Of a stretch of DNA of 64,000 bases, positions 1 to 11,300 are shown piece after piece. Source of the stretch: Macrolepiota albuminosa. Its lineage: Eukaryota; Basidiomycota; Agaricomycetes; Agaricales; Agaricaceae. Location of the stretch: positions 930,001 to 994,000 of the forward strand of contig JAMWFC010000032.1 in the NCBI GenBank assembly GCA_027475525.1, in the 5' to 3' direction. The position numbers were made by a program, and so were the translations under genes. Numbering within the stretch: the stretch's first letter is position 1; every line of letters starts with the position of its first letter. The notes below the pieces were generated by a model that was not told the DNA's origin, did no database searches, and saw only the letters and a list, made by a program, of their open reading frames with translations.

Positions 1-1
1 T

Positions 2-145
2 CACTTCATTTGACACTCCGTGGAAGAGGGGAAGATCAAGATCGACTACGTGCCTAGTAACGATAACCTAGCCGACCTATTCACCAAGCCCCTCGCACGC
101 CCGCAACACCATAAGTTCTGCACAGCCTTACGCCTCTGCGAATGA
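2..145 (+). pseudogene. Ty1/copia RNase H C-terminus, truncated by the window edge
   Basis: Reading the second frame from base 2 gives the typical end of a copia polyprotein: I-D-Y-V-P-S-N-D-N-L-A-D-L-F-T-K-P-L, then a short tail ending at the stop at 143-145. N-x-A-D-L-F-T-K-P-L is the hallmark of the RNase H end of Ty1/copia pol. A TGA at 11-13 interrupts the frame where Arg is usual (CGA to TGA), so this copy looks dead. It lies directly before a polypurine tract and LTR, as expected for the 3' end of the element. The rest of the element lies left of the window. Confidence 0.85.
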
Positions 146-160
146 CAACGCGTACCGCGA

Positions 161-171
161 GTCCGGGGGAG
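161..171 (+). other. Polypurine tract of the copia element
   Basis: A G-rich run (GTCCGGGGGAG) sits immediately before the TGTTGA start of the LTR, the place where plus-strand DNA synthesis is primed in LTR retrotransposons. Confidence 0.6.
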
Positions 172-221
172 TGTTGAGCAGAGGGATCACGGTACGCGCG
201 GGGGAGCAGACGCGCCTGGTC

Positions 222-375
222 ACGTGAGTGCGACACCGAAAAAGGAGGAGGGAAATCAGGGAGAAAAAGAGAGAACTATACAGTTCAAGGAAAATAATAC
301 GTGAGTGCGACACCGAAAAAGGAGGAGGGAAATCAGGGAGAAAAAGAGAGAACTATACAGTTCAAGGAAAATAAT
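222..375 (+). repeat. 77 bp direct tandem duplication (probable assembly join)
   Basis: 222-298 and 299-375 are identical and the identity stops at exactly 77 bp on both sides. The same period recurs at 18 other places in the window. Confidence 0.9.
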
Positions 376-398
376 GATCGGACTCGGATACCACGCAA

Positions 399-426
399 CC
401 TCAGTCGTTTACCATATCGACTGAGG
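399..426 (+). repeat. Hairpin in the LTR
   Basis: CCTCAGTCG and CGACTGAGG form a perfect 9 bp stem around a 10 bp loop. A second, slightly shorter copy is at 509-532. It may be a structured part of the LTR transcript; no function is demonstrated. Confidence 0.55.
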
Positions 427-548
427 TGCGTATACTCAGTCACAGGTCCATACAACGTACTGATACCGTAAATAGTATTTATCTGTCAACAGGTACATAT
501 CAGCAATACAGTCGTTTACCATATCGACTGAGTATTTATCTGTCAACA

Positions 549-1083
549 GCTTGATTCGGCTGAAATTTGCTAGATTTTCTGGACTCTTATTCTATTATTC
601 GAAAGCGAGCAGTATCTAGGGGTATCTTACACAGAAAATAGATTCAGATTTTGCTCTTTTGTGGAACTTGCTGTTCTAACATACGAGCTACTGTAACCAC
701 AGAAACTTCTATGTGGCATTAACTCCGGTGCAGCAAGAACTCGCTATTGGGTTGGATTTTTTTCGCGGGATGATGAACTGGGTTGTCGTCTTTGACTGTT
801 CGCAACTGTGAGAGAAGTCACCAGAGTGAGTCAACGTAATTGAGGCATACCAACACTTTTGGGTCTAAGTCTGTATTACCTGCAACACATCTCCATTACA
901 TTCAGCTGCGTTTGATCTGACGTCGCGCACTAAGTTTTGTGGACCACAACTCATGCAGTGCTTGAAACAGGCCAAGGAATGGTGATGGTCTTCTGCAGGG
1001 GATTCTAATAAAGAGACTACGTCTACCGAGACGCTAATACGCAGTAGCAAAAGCATCTCAAGATACGAACCTGAGAGCATAGA
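549..1083. other. Intergenic stretch, no gene seen
   Basis: Between the copia LTR and the stop codon of the minus-strand MAGE gene. Only a 71-residue minus frame (865-1080) is open and it shows no recognisable features. The right part presumably includes the 3' UTR of the MAGE gene. Confidence 0.5.
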
Positions 1084-2417
1084 TCATTTAATGTCCGATA
1101 AGTGTCCACCGGCAGCCCTTTCTATGCCCTTCGTCATACGTTCCAATCTTGATCCGGCATCTTGTCGGGTCCTTGTACCTTCGTCTTCATCGTCATCGGC
1201 TTCCCCAATCATGAACTCTGCGACAAATTTAGCGATCGCTATCTCACCAACTTCACTCTGCGCACGGCTGCCCCACCGCCACTCGTAAGTCACTCCATTC
1301 TCTTCGTCGGCTTGGGTCAATCGTGCCCGCTTGGCATTCTTGCTCGTCCTGCCCTGTTTGGCATCGCCTACTTGAATCCGATCAAGATATCCTTGTCTAA
1401 TCAATGTGGATAGATAATTTTCAACACTTTGCGTTGGTTGGGTTGATTGGGCGGTGAAGCCGATGACAGTGGTAGATGAAAGGCCAAGTCGCTTGAGGTA
1501 TGCACGCAGTTCAGCTATAGAGTTCAGTGTGACGCAACTGTGAAGACCTACTCAGAAGGAGACGTACCATCAGATACGACGCGACCACTGACGAGGATCA
1601 GGGCAAGGATGGTGTAGAGTATCCCGAGTGTGTCAAGCTGGTCGGCGGAGCTCCATGATAGGAGGCAGCCGTAATGTGGGGGTGGATAGGTTTCGTCATC
1701 GTCGTCTTCAGAGGGTGCATCGGCAGCTTCCTCCTCAAGAATTCGTTCATCTGTCAGTGCCGCATGCTCAATTATATTCGGATGCAATACAGAACGCAGA
1801 ATATATGTTTTTGACCCGTGGGCGGCGGCTGATAACGTGGTTAAAGCTTCATCAACGATGTAATTTTGGTTTAAATGTACTTTTTTTCCTGACACCTGTA
1901 ACATTTCGTTCTCCATCTTGAGCCGTTCCATCCGTCTCAAGACCAGCCCGAGTCTGGAGTTCAGCAACCTCCATGCCAAAAGTTTTTGCGAGGATGTCCT
2001 GAGCGAGAGCCAAGATGTGATTAAACGCTCGCGCATTTGGACCAAGGACTGACTGGTGGTCAGAGACCAAGATGGCACACAATACACGCAGTCAAGTACC
2101 TTTTTTCAATATATCTTCCTTGCGCAAAGGCAGTCTCCTTCTTTCAGCAAACAATGCCAGACGCGCCAACTCGTTCGCTTTCCGCCTGAGTTCCTGTCAT
2201 GCTATGTCAGCGTCTGCAGTTTTCCTGATGGAGGACACTGTATCACTGCGTCCCCAAGGTCGGTGTCGCCATCTGCGTCAGCATGGGCATCCGCGTCGTC
2301 TTCTTCCTCCTCTGACGTATTATTTCTCACGCGACGCGTGGACTGAGACTGACTAGAACGGTTTTGGGATTGTGGGATTGTGGGTGGCCTTTGAGATCGT
2401 TTCGTAGGGCGAACCAT
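1084..2417 (-). CDS. nse3: MAGE-domain protein, Nse3 subunit of the SMC5/6 complex
   Basis: Five exons splice into a closed 374-residue frame: 2417-2247, 2193-2100, 2048-1881, 1828-1568, 1514-1084. The introns are 53, 51, 52 and 53 bp, all GT..AG, with ACs at CTGAC/TTAAC-like branch sites. The first exon is a Ser/Gln-rich then acidic tail. The winged-helix MAGE fold follows: A-N-E-L-A-R-L-A-L-F-A-E, then P-L-R-K-E-D-I-L-K-K-V-L-G, then T-Y-I-L-R-S-V-L, G-I-L-Y-T-I-L-A-L-I-L, and near the C-terminus G-Y-L-D-R-I and Y-E-W-R-W-G-S-R-A followed by F-V-A-E-F-M. Fungi have a single MAGE protein, Nse3, which with Nse1 and Nse4 forms the DNA-binding kite module of SMC5/6 in DNA repair; that role is by family. 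The start at 2417 is preferred to an in-frame ATG at 2519 because it gives a basic fungal-type N-terminus. Confidence 0.9.
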
Positions 2418-2764
2418 ACCTGAGGTTGTGTTGTCAAGCGTTTTCAAGATATCGAATTCAAGGATATGGATGGAGGTCAGGTGATAAGTACTAAGTATTT
2501 TGTCCCCATTTTGACTCATTCCTTTGCTTTCATGAGAAATGCGATTGAAGACGCTCGCTTAGGGTACAGCATCGAAAGGTGACGAGTCAATGACGATGGC
2601 GAGTAGCCCGTTTTCAATTTCTTCCGCTGTCTCTGGGGATCTGCCATTGTAGGCTCGACTTATGTCCTCTCGCGGTATTTTCCGTTATATTTTCAAAAAA
2701 AAAGTCCTGGAAGCATTATAGATACTGAAAGACAACTTGGACAACGAGATGGATACGAAAGTTC
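2418..2764. promoter_or_regulatory. Spacer between the two minus-strand host genes
   Basis: 347 bp that must hold the 3' end of the upstream FAH-like gene and the promoter of the MAGE gene. An A-run near 2695 is visible. I see no clear TATA box or other named site. Confidence 0.4.
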
Positions 2765-3852
2765 TCATACATAGGTAATGGTGTTGGTGCAGGTTCCTAC
2801 ATTTTCTAAACCTACTTCCACAACGTCTCCGTTCACCAGCCACACCGGATCAGCCTTTCCAAGATTGACTCCACTCGGCCTAACGTTTGAACGTCAGCAA
2901 ACTCTGATATATGATATAATGTTATTGTACTGACGTTCCAGTGAAAATCACGTCTCCGGGAAGCAAGGTGATACCCATTGAGAAGAATGATACCAGATGT
3001 TTGACACCAAAGATCATATTCGCAGTGGTATCATTCTGCTTAGTTTCGCCATTTACCTTTGTCCAGATGTTCAGCGTCTGTGGATCGCTAATTATATTGG
3101 TGGAGACAATTGCAGGCCCCCAGGGTGCCCAACCATCTGCGCCTTTCCCCATGGAAAATTGAGGTTCCGGTTCCCCTCCGCGATCAATTTGCCAGCCGCG
3201 GTGGGAGACGTCATGACCCACTGAGTAACCAAGGACATGATCCAAAGCTTCGTCATCAGATATGTTGAAAGCCTTCTTCTTGATCACGACTACAAGCTCT
3301 GTCTCGTAGTCCATGGTCGAGGTGAAGTTTCCCTGCGTCTGGTAGCCTGCGGTTACTGGAATTGGGTCACTAGGCGTGTTGAGCGCGGTGAAAGGTTTGT
3401 AGAACAGGATTGGCCAGCCAGGAATGGGTTGACTAGCCTGTACGAGTGATCAAACTTAGCGAAGCAATCAAGATAAAGAGCTCTGATCTACCTCGGCATC
3501 GTGTGCAGCATAATTGAATCCAACACAGCGAACAGTACGAACCCGTTCGTTCGGAAGAGGAGACAGAAGCTTCTTGATAGGCTAAACGAGTTGCATCGTT
3601 ATTGACACAGGGAGATGTGGTTCTACTACATGTCCTCACCTTGACTTGATTTGTAATGGTAAAGTCGCCTAAAATGTCGCCTTGTATGACCTTTGCGCTT
3701 GTACTTTTGGAAGCATCTGTTGTGTCTGGGGGCAGGATAACATCTCCGGTGTATTCTTGTCCATCGGTGGAAATAAAGCGTACAAAACGCTGCGCTTCAA
3801 CGGCCAACGATAGAGCGCAGAATAAGAGTAATCGACCTAGAGTTGGGCGCAT
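2765..3852 (-). CDS. Secreted fumarylacetoacetate-hydrolase (FAH) family protein
   Basis: Four exons, 3852-3640, 3572-3492, 3437-2935 and 2879-2765, splice into a closed 303-residue frame; introns are 67, 54 and 55 bp. Residues 1-20 are a clear signal peptide (basic start, then L-L-L-F-C-A-L-S-L-A-V-E-A). The FAH domain shows V-R-C-V-G-F-N-Y-A-A-H, the metal-binding E-x-E (Glu143, Glu145 in D-Y-E-T-E-L), the following Asp174 in V-G-H-D-V-S, F-S-M-G-K-G-A-D, and near the end P-G-D-V-I-F-T-G-T-P-S-G-V. By family it would act on C-C bonds of beta-diketo acids (FAH, acylpyruvase or oxaloacetate decarboxylase activity) with Mg/Mn. A secretory signal is unusual, since most FAH proteins are cytosolic or mitochondrial. 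The substrate cannot be told. Confidence 0.88.
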
Positions 3853-5613
3853 TTTGATTTCATGTACACACCCACGTTTCTGTTTTTAAGTGTCTTTCAT
3901 GCGAAAGTGGAGCGTTTGATATATACAGCGTGAGACCTGGCCAAGAACAAGTTGTACGGCGGTCCGCAACAGTCAATTTAGATGGACGAGTAGTAGTCAA
4001 ATTGTATAATCGAATTGGAGGTAACAAAAGGAAAGCCATGGTTCACATAAGAGCTTGCTGGTAAGGCCTGATTTGACAATGACAATGGCAAAGGGAAGTC
4101 CTACGCGCTAGGGACCGCTTCCGGCGTTGCTTCCTCTTTCCGTGCATGGAGTTCCGTTGACAAGGGACTCGCTTCCGGGGTCAGCTTTTTCCGTGGAGAT
4201 GTTCCTCCCGCGGTAGCGTTTTTCTAAACTTGTGTTTGTCTCGTGATGGGCAAATGAAACAGTATCCCACAGCATCTGATGACCCCATGAGTCGACCGTA
4301 ACCACTACATGGGATCATTCGCAAACCAGCCAAGGAATGCTGATTATTACAAGAACATATGGCTAAATTGAAGTGGAACATTACTGCGAATAACTGGCGT
4401 GAGGAATTCAGGTCTGATTTAGTTGTTATGACCAGATGGAACGTCAATCACATGTATCACATGTTCGCATTGTTAGGTTCTTGCCGGAAGATCGCAACGC
4501 GGTTCGACAATGACTCTAAAATGAGAATGTATTGTATCGTAGTAATACATGAGATACGTTGTGTAACGTACAGTTGTGGACAGCAAAACACGACCAATGT
4601 TTTTGACCCAATTATGTAGCCTCCTACAATCAGTTTGCGGCCCCAAAAAATAGTCGGAATACACTCCTTTAGACACTCCTTTGATTTCTACGAGCACTTT
4701 CTTGTATTTCATGAATTTCGACCCAAAAATTTGACCAATTCGCTAAAAAAATGGAGAAAAATAGATAAAAAATGCCAATCAACAGCTTTTGTCGCGTGGA
4801 CCATTGTAGCGGTTCCGTGACTACGTGACCCCTACTATCATCGGTTACGGCTTTCAAAACAGTTGGGAGTTTCAAAATCTGGAATTTTGAGAGATCGCGG
4901 ACATAGAGCCACTGATCCTTTGCACAGTATCTTAGACCTATACTAGTATAACCTATCTCACCAAAGAAATGAAGGGATTGACCTATATCCTGATTGCGAT
5001 GTAGGCAACAAGACTGAGAAAATGAGAAAAATGGATTCAAACAGCTCCGGATTTAAGTATCATTAAACGTACTGCCACCAGAGTTTCCAGAATTCATAAA
5101 TGCATATAAGAGATGTTATATCCAAAGTTTTAGAGCATCCCGAGTTGTGATGTGCGAGATACAAGGGTTAAAGTGTCTGAGCGTGTGTCAGAGCGCAGAT
5201 AATAACTAGAGCGTTTAAATAGAATAAGCAGATTTAGATTCAGAGTTTCGAGATAGAACTTAGGATGACTGAGATTTGAGACGAAACAACTGTGTTGATT
5301 GCCTAGAGACTTGTAACAAAGACAGAGTTTTTATATGTAGTTATGTAAAGGAGAAGTAATAAGGAGCGATAAAGAATAGGAAACTGAATCAGTCTATGAG
5401 GTCATGTATGACAAGATAAGAAAAGGAAAAGGAGAAAAAGGAGAATGAGAATTTGAATAAGGAGTAGTCGACGAAATTAGAATGAATCAGAAATCGGAAT
5501 ATACTTGGTGATTTTCTTGATTTTCTTGACAGCGTGACAATGGGTGATTCGACGTTGATCAGATTTCAAAGTCCGCAGCATGTCACATCACGTTTAGTTG
5601 AAATTGCCCCTAT
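3853..5613. other. AT-rich gene-poor stretch
   Basis: Upstream of the FAH-like gene, so the first few hundred bases should hold its promoter. Frames up to 123 residues are open on both strands but none resembles a protein. 5040-5520 is A/G-rich. A 17-mer at 4861-4877 (AGTTGGGAGTTTCAAAA) recurs inverted at 6016-6032 and 6193-6208. Probably decayed transposon sequence. Confidence 0.5.
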
Positions 5614-5984
5614 CACTGGGTGCAGGAAATGATGTTCTTTGGCAAAACAATGTAAAAACACAGCAAAAATAATCCAATTAATTTCAGGATTTTATTTAAA
5701 TATTTCTGTCAAAACTATAGAAAAAATATTGTAACCAAATTTTTAATAGCACTTGGTCTGATGCTCTCAAATGTATTGGAGAGGACTGTATTGGTAATTA
5801 TCAAGCCTAAGAACCAGAGCAAGCCTCCTGTGGCAATTTGTTCTTTTATTCTTTTAAGTTTAGTTAAAATATTTTTTCTATAGTTTTGACAGAAATATTC
5901 AAATAAAATTCTGAAATTAATTGAATTGTTTTTACTGTGTTTTTACATTGTTTTTCAAAAGAATATCATTTCCTGCACCCAGTG
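5614..5984. mobile_element. MITE-like element with long terminal inverted repeats
   Basis: About 120 bp at the left end (from CACTGGGTGCAGGAAATGAT) returns as an inverted copy at the right end with roughly 88% identity by eye, leaving a short unique centre. The element is 371 bp and is flanked by TAT on both sides (5611-5613 and 5985-5987), consistent with a TA or 3 bp target duplication. There is no coding capacity, so it is a non-autonomous DNA transposon. The superfamily is not certain; Tc1/mariner or PIF/Harbinger would fit the flanks. Confidence 0.8.
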
Positions 5985-7108
5985 TATGAGTCAGCATTAT
6001 GATGTGTGACAGAAGTTTTGAAACTCCCAACTTTTGGAATGTGCCCAACCGGCATCGTCCTGACACAACAACACATCCACCATTCTCAAATCTGGTCTGG
6101 GAGTGTCTTGTTTGAAGGTTATCGCACCGACTACAGAAGTCCGATTGAAATAAAGTATTGTCGATGTCTCTTAATTTGCAAATTGGTAAAATTTTTGAAA
6201 CTCCCAACCAACGATAGTATACCCAGATGTTATTTCTTTTACATCACTTTCCTTAACAACCACTTAGTTTTACTTATATACTAGAACATCTATGTTGTAG
6301 TTAGGTAGCTTCTTGCAAGTCAAGGACTTACAACAGTTCACACCATGAGACTCCATCAGTGTGCTGTGACTCTAGCCTAATCTGGCTGGCTCACATCACA
6401 TATTTTGAACTTCTAAAGTCTTACATACTACAGAAAAAAAGCTCACTTTGAGAGGATTTCAGACAGTCTGATCAACTAGAAGACAAACCCAGCAGTGAGC
6501 AAACCAATTGTTATGCGTAATAACCAGAATTCATCATCTAGCTACCCCCTCCAAACTCAGAATCTGATGGCTATGACTACTGGCCTGGGGACAAGAGCTG
6601 GATTGAATAGTTGTGAGACCAGAGTGGCCAGATCGCAGGCCAAGACTACTTAGGGCATCGAGGTGGGAACTTGGATCCCTCAAGACAAGGGTGGGCCTAG
6701 CTATAATGCACAAAGCATCCTGGAGCCAGTGGCCCCAGAGATCCCTCAGATGAAGAGAAATCCAACATCTTGAATGTTGAAGAGGTGGAAGAGTCCTGCA
6801 CATCTGTAGGAACATTGGAATTAACTGACCTGTCTGTTAGAAGTCCAGACTGATGGTTAGACAGAGACTAAGATTAACGTTAAGTATTCCTCAGTCCGAT
6901 ATAAGTGACTCTATTGTTTCGTACCTAAGAATAACGTTAAGTATTCTAAAGTACAGTCAATGACACATACATTGAGTCCTGGTATCAAGTAGCACATGAC
7001 CAGTGGCAGCTCATAGAGCTAAAGCATGAGCTCTACTGAGGAACTACCTCTTGCTCCACCTCACATGCATCCCTACCTGCTTGTTCTCCCACCCAACCTT
7101 TATTTCCA
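5985..7108. other. Non-coding stretch
   Basis: No convincing gene. It carries two of the three GTTGGGAGTTTCAAAA copies. A minus frame at 6534-6815 (93 residues) shows no family signal. The right part may be decayed upstream sequence of the recombinase relic. Confidence 0.4.
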
Positions 7109-7752
7109 CTCCACACTTCAGCCTCCAGAGAAAACAACTGTTACATTTACATCACCTCAAATCTTTCATGGATAAAGCACAATCCACAAAAGATTATGAT
7201 GATTTCTTATTTGCCACCATGATGACATTTTGTTTCTATGCTTGCCACAGATCAGGAGAGTTGGTTAAGAAGACGGCAAAGGAACCACCTGATTGGCAAA
7301 AAATTATAAAATGTTCATCATTAAAATTCACTCCAGGACACATAAACTATAGACTACCAGCCATATCATAAGGCTGATACTTTTTTCCATGGTACTGACA
7401 TTCTCTTCACCCATCATGATATAGCTGATCAGTGGAACTATTACGAGATTCTGTCAAAAAGCGAGATAAACTACACAGGTTTCAATGGGCTTTGTTTATT
7501 CAAGAGGAGGGTTCACTCCCAACTAGAGCATGGTCCGAGTCAAGATTGTTTGCATTCGTGGACCGATCATTTGGAGGGCATTTGGCACGAGCAGGCAGGG
7601 CCGGCCACCTACGCAGCATTGGAAATTTCAGAAGACATTATAAAAGCAATAGGACAATGGTCTTCTTCAGCATGGACAAATATGTATATGTTCACGAGAA
7701 CCCTTGCGTCAGGATGGCTCGACAGCTGGCAATTATCAAAAAGCGTTGTTAA
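7109..7752 (+). pseudogene. Crypton-type tyrosine recombinase, decayed
   Basis: Fragments in three frames line up in the order of a fungal tyrosine recombinase. They are: C-H-R-S-G-E-L-V with the first catalytic Arg (near 7245), K-F-T-P-G-H-I-N-Y, then P-Y-H-K-A-D-T-F-F-H-G-T-D-I-L-F, then G-G-H-L-A-R-A-G (the H-x-x-R box, near 7576), then A-L-E-I-S-E-D-I-I-K-A-I-G-Q-W-S-S, and finally a Tyr-bearing end, Y-V-Y-V-H-E-N-P, followed by A-R-Q-L-A. At least three frameshifts separate them, so the copy is dead. In fungi such enzymes move Crypton elements by cutting and rejoining through a Tyr-DNA bond. The N-terminal part is missing or unrecognisable. I saw no target duplication, as expected for Cryptons. 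Confidence 0.7.
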
Positions 7753-8349
7753 GCTCATTTTTCTCTCATCAGCTACTCGCAGCATCTTCCTCACCACCAC
7801 CATCCCTCCTCACTCCTTATCAGCCTTTTCTCATTAGCCGTTGCTACGCCGCTGCCTCGAGAAAATACCGAAAAGTGGTCGCCTCAGCCGGGCGATCGAT
7901 ATGCGCTGAAGCTTCGACTAAAACATTCCACGCGACGAGCTGCAGAGGCTGGTTTTCAATCATCTCACTGGCTGGAGCCGAAACCGGCCCGACCCAACCA
8001 CCATGGCTGACATAATATCACTCCATCCTGAAATTAGGTTTGACGTCTCTACAGATTTTAGTTTCGACCAGCGGTTGGTCTCATAATATTGCTCTCGCTA
8101 ATGTCAATCGGATCCGATTCCTCCCCAACATGGATCCAATCGTCGATCTGGAGCGTCTTTCGAATTCCTATAAAGCCGCGTCGAAATCCTTGTTTTCACC
8201 ATCCTTTGAGGAATCCCTCCTGGGTAGCTCTGTATCTCGACTCTATCTCTTAGCTTCAATCACCTCTCAGTACCAGTATCTTGGCCTTACTCTTGTCTGC
8301 GGTCTTCTAAGCCTCGACTTTTGTATCGTTCGTTAAGTATACGGTGCCT
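7753..8349 (+). promoter_or_regulatory. Upstream region of the large secreted-protein gene
   Basis: About 600 bp without a gene. CTATAAAG at 8168-8175 is a good TATA box about 180 bp before the chosen ATG, with pyrimidine-rich sequence after it (8226-8265) as is common at fungal transcription starts. Confidence 0.5.
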
Positions 8350-11300
8350 ATGATCAACAAACTGCTTCCTCTGTTCCTCCTCGCCGGAGGAACTGCCCTC
8401 GGCAAGCCATTGGAAGCGCGTGGCCAGTCGTACAAAGTGCGTATACTTTACCAACATCTAATCGAGCTCGTCGTGAGTACTTTTCCGGACTAGGATCTCG
8501 ATTGCACCTTGAAGGTACACACTCGCTGCTTTATTCTTGGCGTTCCTTTCAACAACCCTGAAGAGGCCTACAAGCGCCTGAAAGAAGACAACCGTCATTG
8601 CTCCAACGATGTCAATCGTCGTCTCTTAGCCGCGTTGTTGGAACAATGTATCAAGCACAAGCACGATCACCCCGACCACAAACACAAATATCAATGCGGT
8701 AAAGGCAGCAGCGAATACCCCGACAGCATGGTCACCTACTCTCGCGAATGCTGCACTGTACGCGATTCGAAGCATATATATGAAATGCTTGAGTGTAAGC
8801 AGGATAAGAACGGTGGTGGAAATGGTGGAAATGGCGGCGCCGGTGGAGCGGGCGGAAATGGCGGAAATGGCGGAAATGTTGAAGGCGGGAAAAGCTGTGA
8901 CGACGATGGGAAATCTTCGGCTGGTAATGGTGGGGCTGGTGGAGCGGGTGGCAAGGGAGGCGATGGGGGAAATGGGGGAAATGTTGTTCAAAAGTATTGG
9001 CGTAGAGGATTCGGGTCGGATAAAGGTGGCGCAGGTGATGGTGGTGATGGTGGAAGTGGTGGAAATGGCGGTGACGGCGGTGACGGCGGCGACGTCAAGG
9101 GTCATGGACATTCTTGCGACGACTGCCATGTTGAGCACGAATCTGGCGGTGGTAACGCCGGTGATGGAGGTGCTGGAGGTAATGGTGGAAATGGTGGAAA
9201 TGGTGGAAATGTCGACCATGGCAGACCTCGTTATCGTCACCAGAAGTACAATCAGGTGCATGGCAAGAAGAGCGGCAGTGGACATGGAGGTGATGGAGGT
9301 GCAGGTGGGAATGGCGGAAATGGCGGAAATGGCGGAAATGTTGAGCGCGAGAAGGGCGACTGCTGCGGACATTGCGAATCAGGGAAATCATCGGCTGGAA
9401 ACGGAGGTAACGGTGGCGCTGGCGGCAACGGTGGGGACGGAGGCAAGGCCGGCAGTGCTCATGGTGGCCATCACTGGCGCAGAGAGGACCATCATGACGG
9501 TGGAGGTGACGGTGGCGACGGTGGCGATGCGGGCCACGGTGGCAAAGGTGGCGACGGTGGCGATGTACGCTACGACGACGATCATCATCACGGCCATCAC
9601 TGGCGCAGGGGGCACCACCACGACCACCACGACCACCATGACGGTGGCGGCGACGGCGGCGATGGTGGAGAAGGAGGAGATGGAGGCAAAGGCGGCCACG
9701 GCGGCGATGTAGACTATGGCCACCACCATCATCATGAGAAGCATCACCACCGTGGTCATCATCGTAGGGGATACCATCACGACCACCACGACCATCACCG
9801 CCATCACGACGGTGGAGGTGATGGTGGCGACGGAGGCGATGCGGGCCACGGCGGCAAAGGTGGCGACGGTGGAGATGTACACTACGACGACGATCATCAT
9901 TACGGCCATCACTGGCGTAGGGGGCACCACAACGACCACCACGACCATCATGACGGTGGCGGCGACGGCGGCGATGGTGGAGAAGGAGGAGATGGAGGCA
10001 AAGGCGGCCACGGCGGCGATGTAGACTATGGCCACCACCATCATCATGAGAAGCATCACCACCGTGGTCATCATCGTAGGGGATACCATCACGACCACCA
10101 CGACCATCACCGCCATCACGACGGTGGAGGTGATGGTGGCGACGGAGGCGATGCGGGCCACGGCGGCAAAGGTGGCGACGGTGGAGATGTACACTACGAC
10201 GACGATCATCATTACGGCCATCACTGGCGTAGGGGGCACCACCACGACTACCACGATCATCACCGTCATCACGACCACCATGACCATTACGACCACCACG
10301 ATCATCACCGCCATCACGACGGTGGAGGCGACGGCGGCGACGGTGGCGATGCGGGGCACGGCGGCAAAGGTGGGGATGGCGGTAATGTCTGGGAAGGCCA
10401 TAAAGGACGTCATCACCACCACGACCATTACGACCATTACGACCATCACGGCCACCACGATCATCACCGCCATCACGACGGTGGAGGCGACGGTGGCGAC
10501 GGTGGCGATGCGGGCCACGGCGGCAAAGGTGGGGATGGCGGGAACGTAAACTACGACGACGATCATTACGGCCATCACTGGCGTAGGGGGCACCACAACG
10601 ACCACCACGACCATCATGACGGTGGCGGCGACGGCGGCGATGGTGGAGAAGGAGGAGATGGAGGCAAAGGCGGCCACGGCGGCGATGTAGACTATGGCCA
10701 CCACCATCATCATGAGAAGCATCACCACCGTGGTCATCATCGTAGGGGATACCATCACGACCACCACGACCACCACCGCCATCACGACGGTGGAGGTGAT
10801 GGTGGCAACGGAGGCGATGCGGGCTACGGCGGCAAAGGTGGCGACGGTGGGGATGTACACTACGACGACGATCATCATTACGGCCATCACTGGCGTAGGG
10901 GGCACCAGGCAAAGGTGGCGACGGTGGGGATGTACACTACGACGACGATCATCATTACGGCCATCACTGGCGTAGGGGGCACCACAACGACTACCACGAC
11001 CACCATGACCATCACCGTCATCACGACCATCATGACCATTACGACCACCACGATCATCACCGCCATCACGATCACCATGGCCATCACGACTATCACGACA
11101 ATTACGACCATCATCGCCATCATGACGGTGGAGGTGACGGTGGCGACGGCGGCGATGCGGGCCACGGTGGCAAAGGTGGCGACGGTGGGGATGTACACTA
11201 CGACGACGATCATCATTACGGCCATCACTGGCGTAGGGGGCACCAGGCAAAGGTGGCGACGGTGGGGATGTACACTACGACGACGATCATCATTACGGCC

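Larger units (their letters stand above)
172..548 (+). repeat. 3' LTR of the copia element
   Basis: Starts TGTTGA and ends TCAACA, a perfect 6 bp terminal inverted repeat, directly after the polypurine tract. The end is ambiguous: the same 18 bp ending occurs at 474-491 and 531-548, so the LTR is 320 or 377 bp long. It contains a 77 bp tandem duplication (222-298 and 299-375) that is probably an assembly artefact. Confidence 0.7.

Noticed and set aside
222..375. True tandem duplication used as an LTR enhancer
   Set aside because: The same exact 77 bp period occurs in unrelated sequences across the window, so an assembly cause is more likely.
4669..5040. 123-residue minus-strand frame
   Set aside because: No family features, AT-rich codons and no splice or promoter support.
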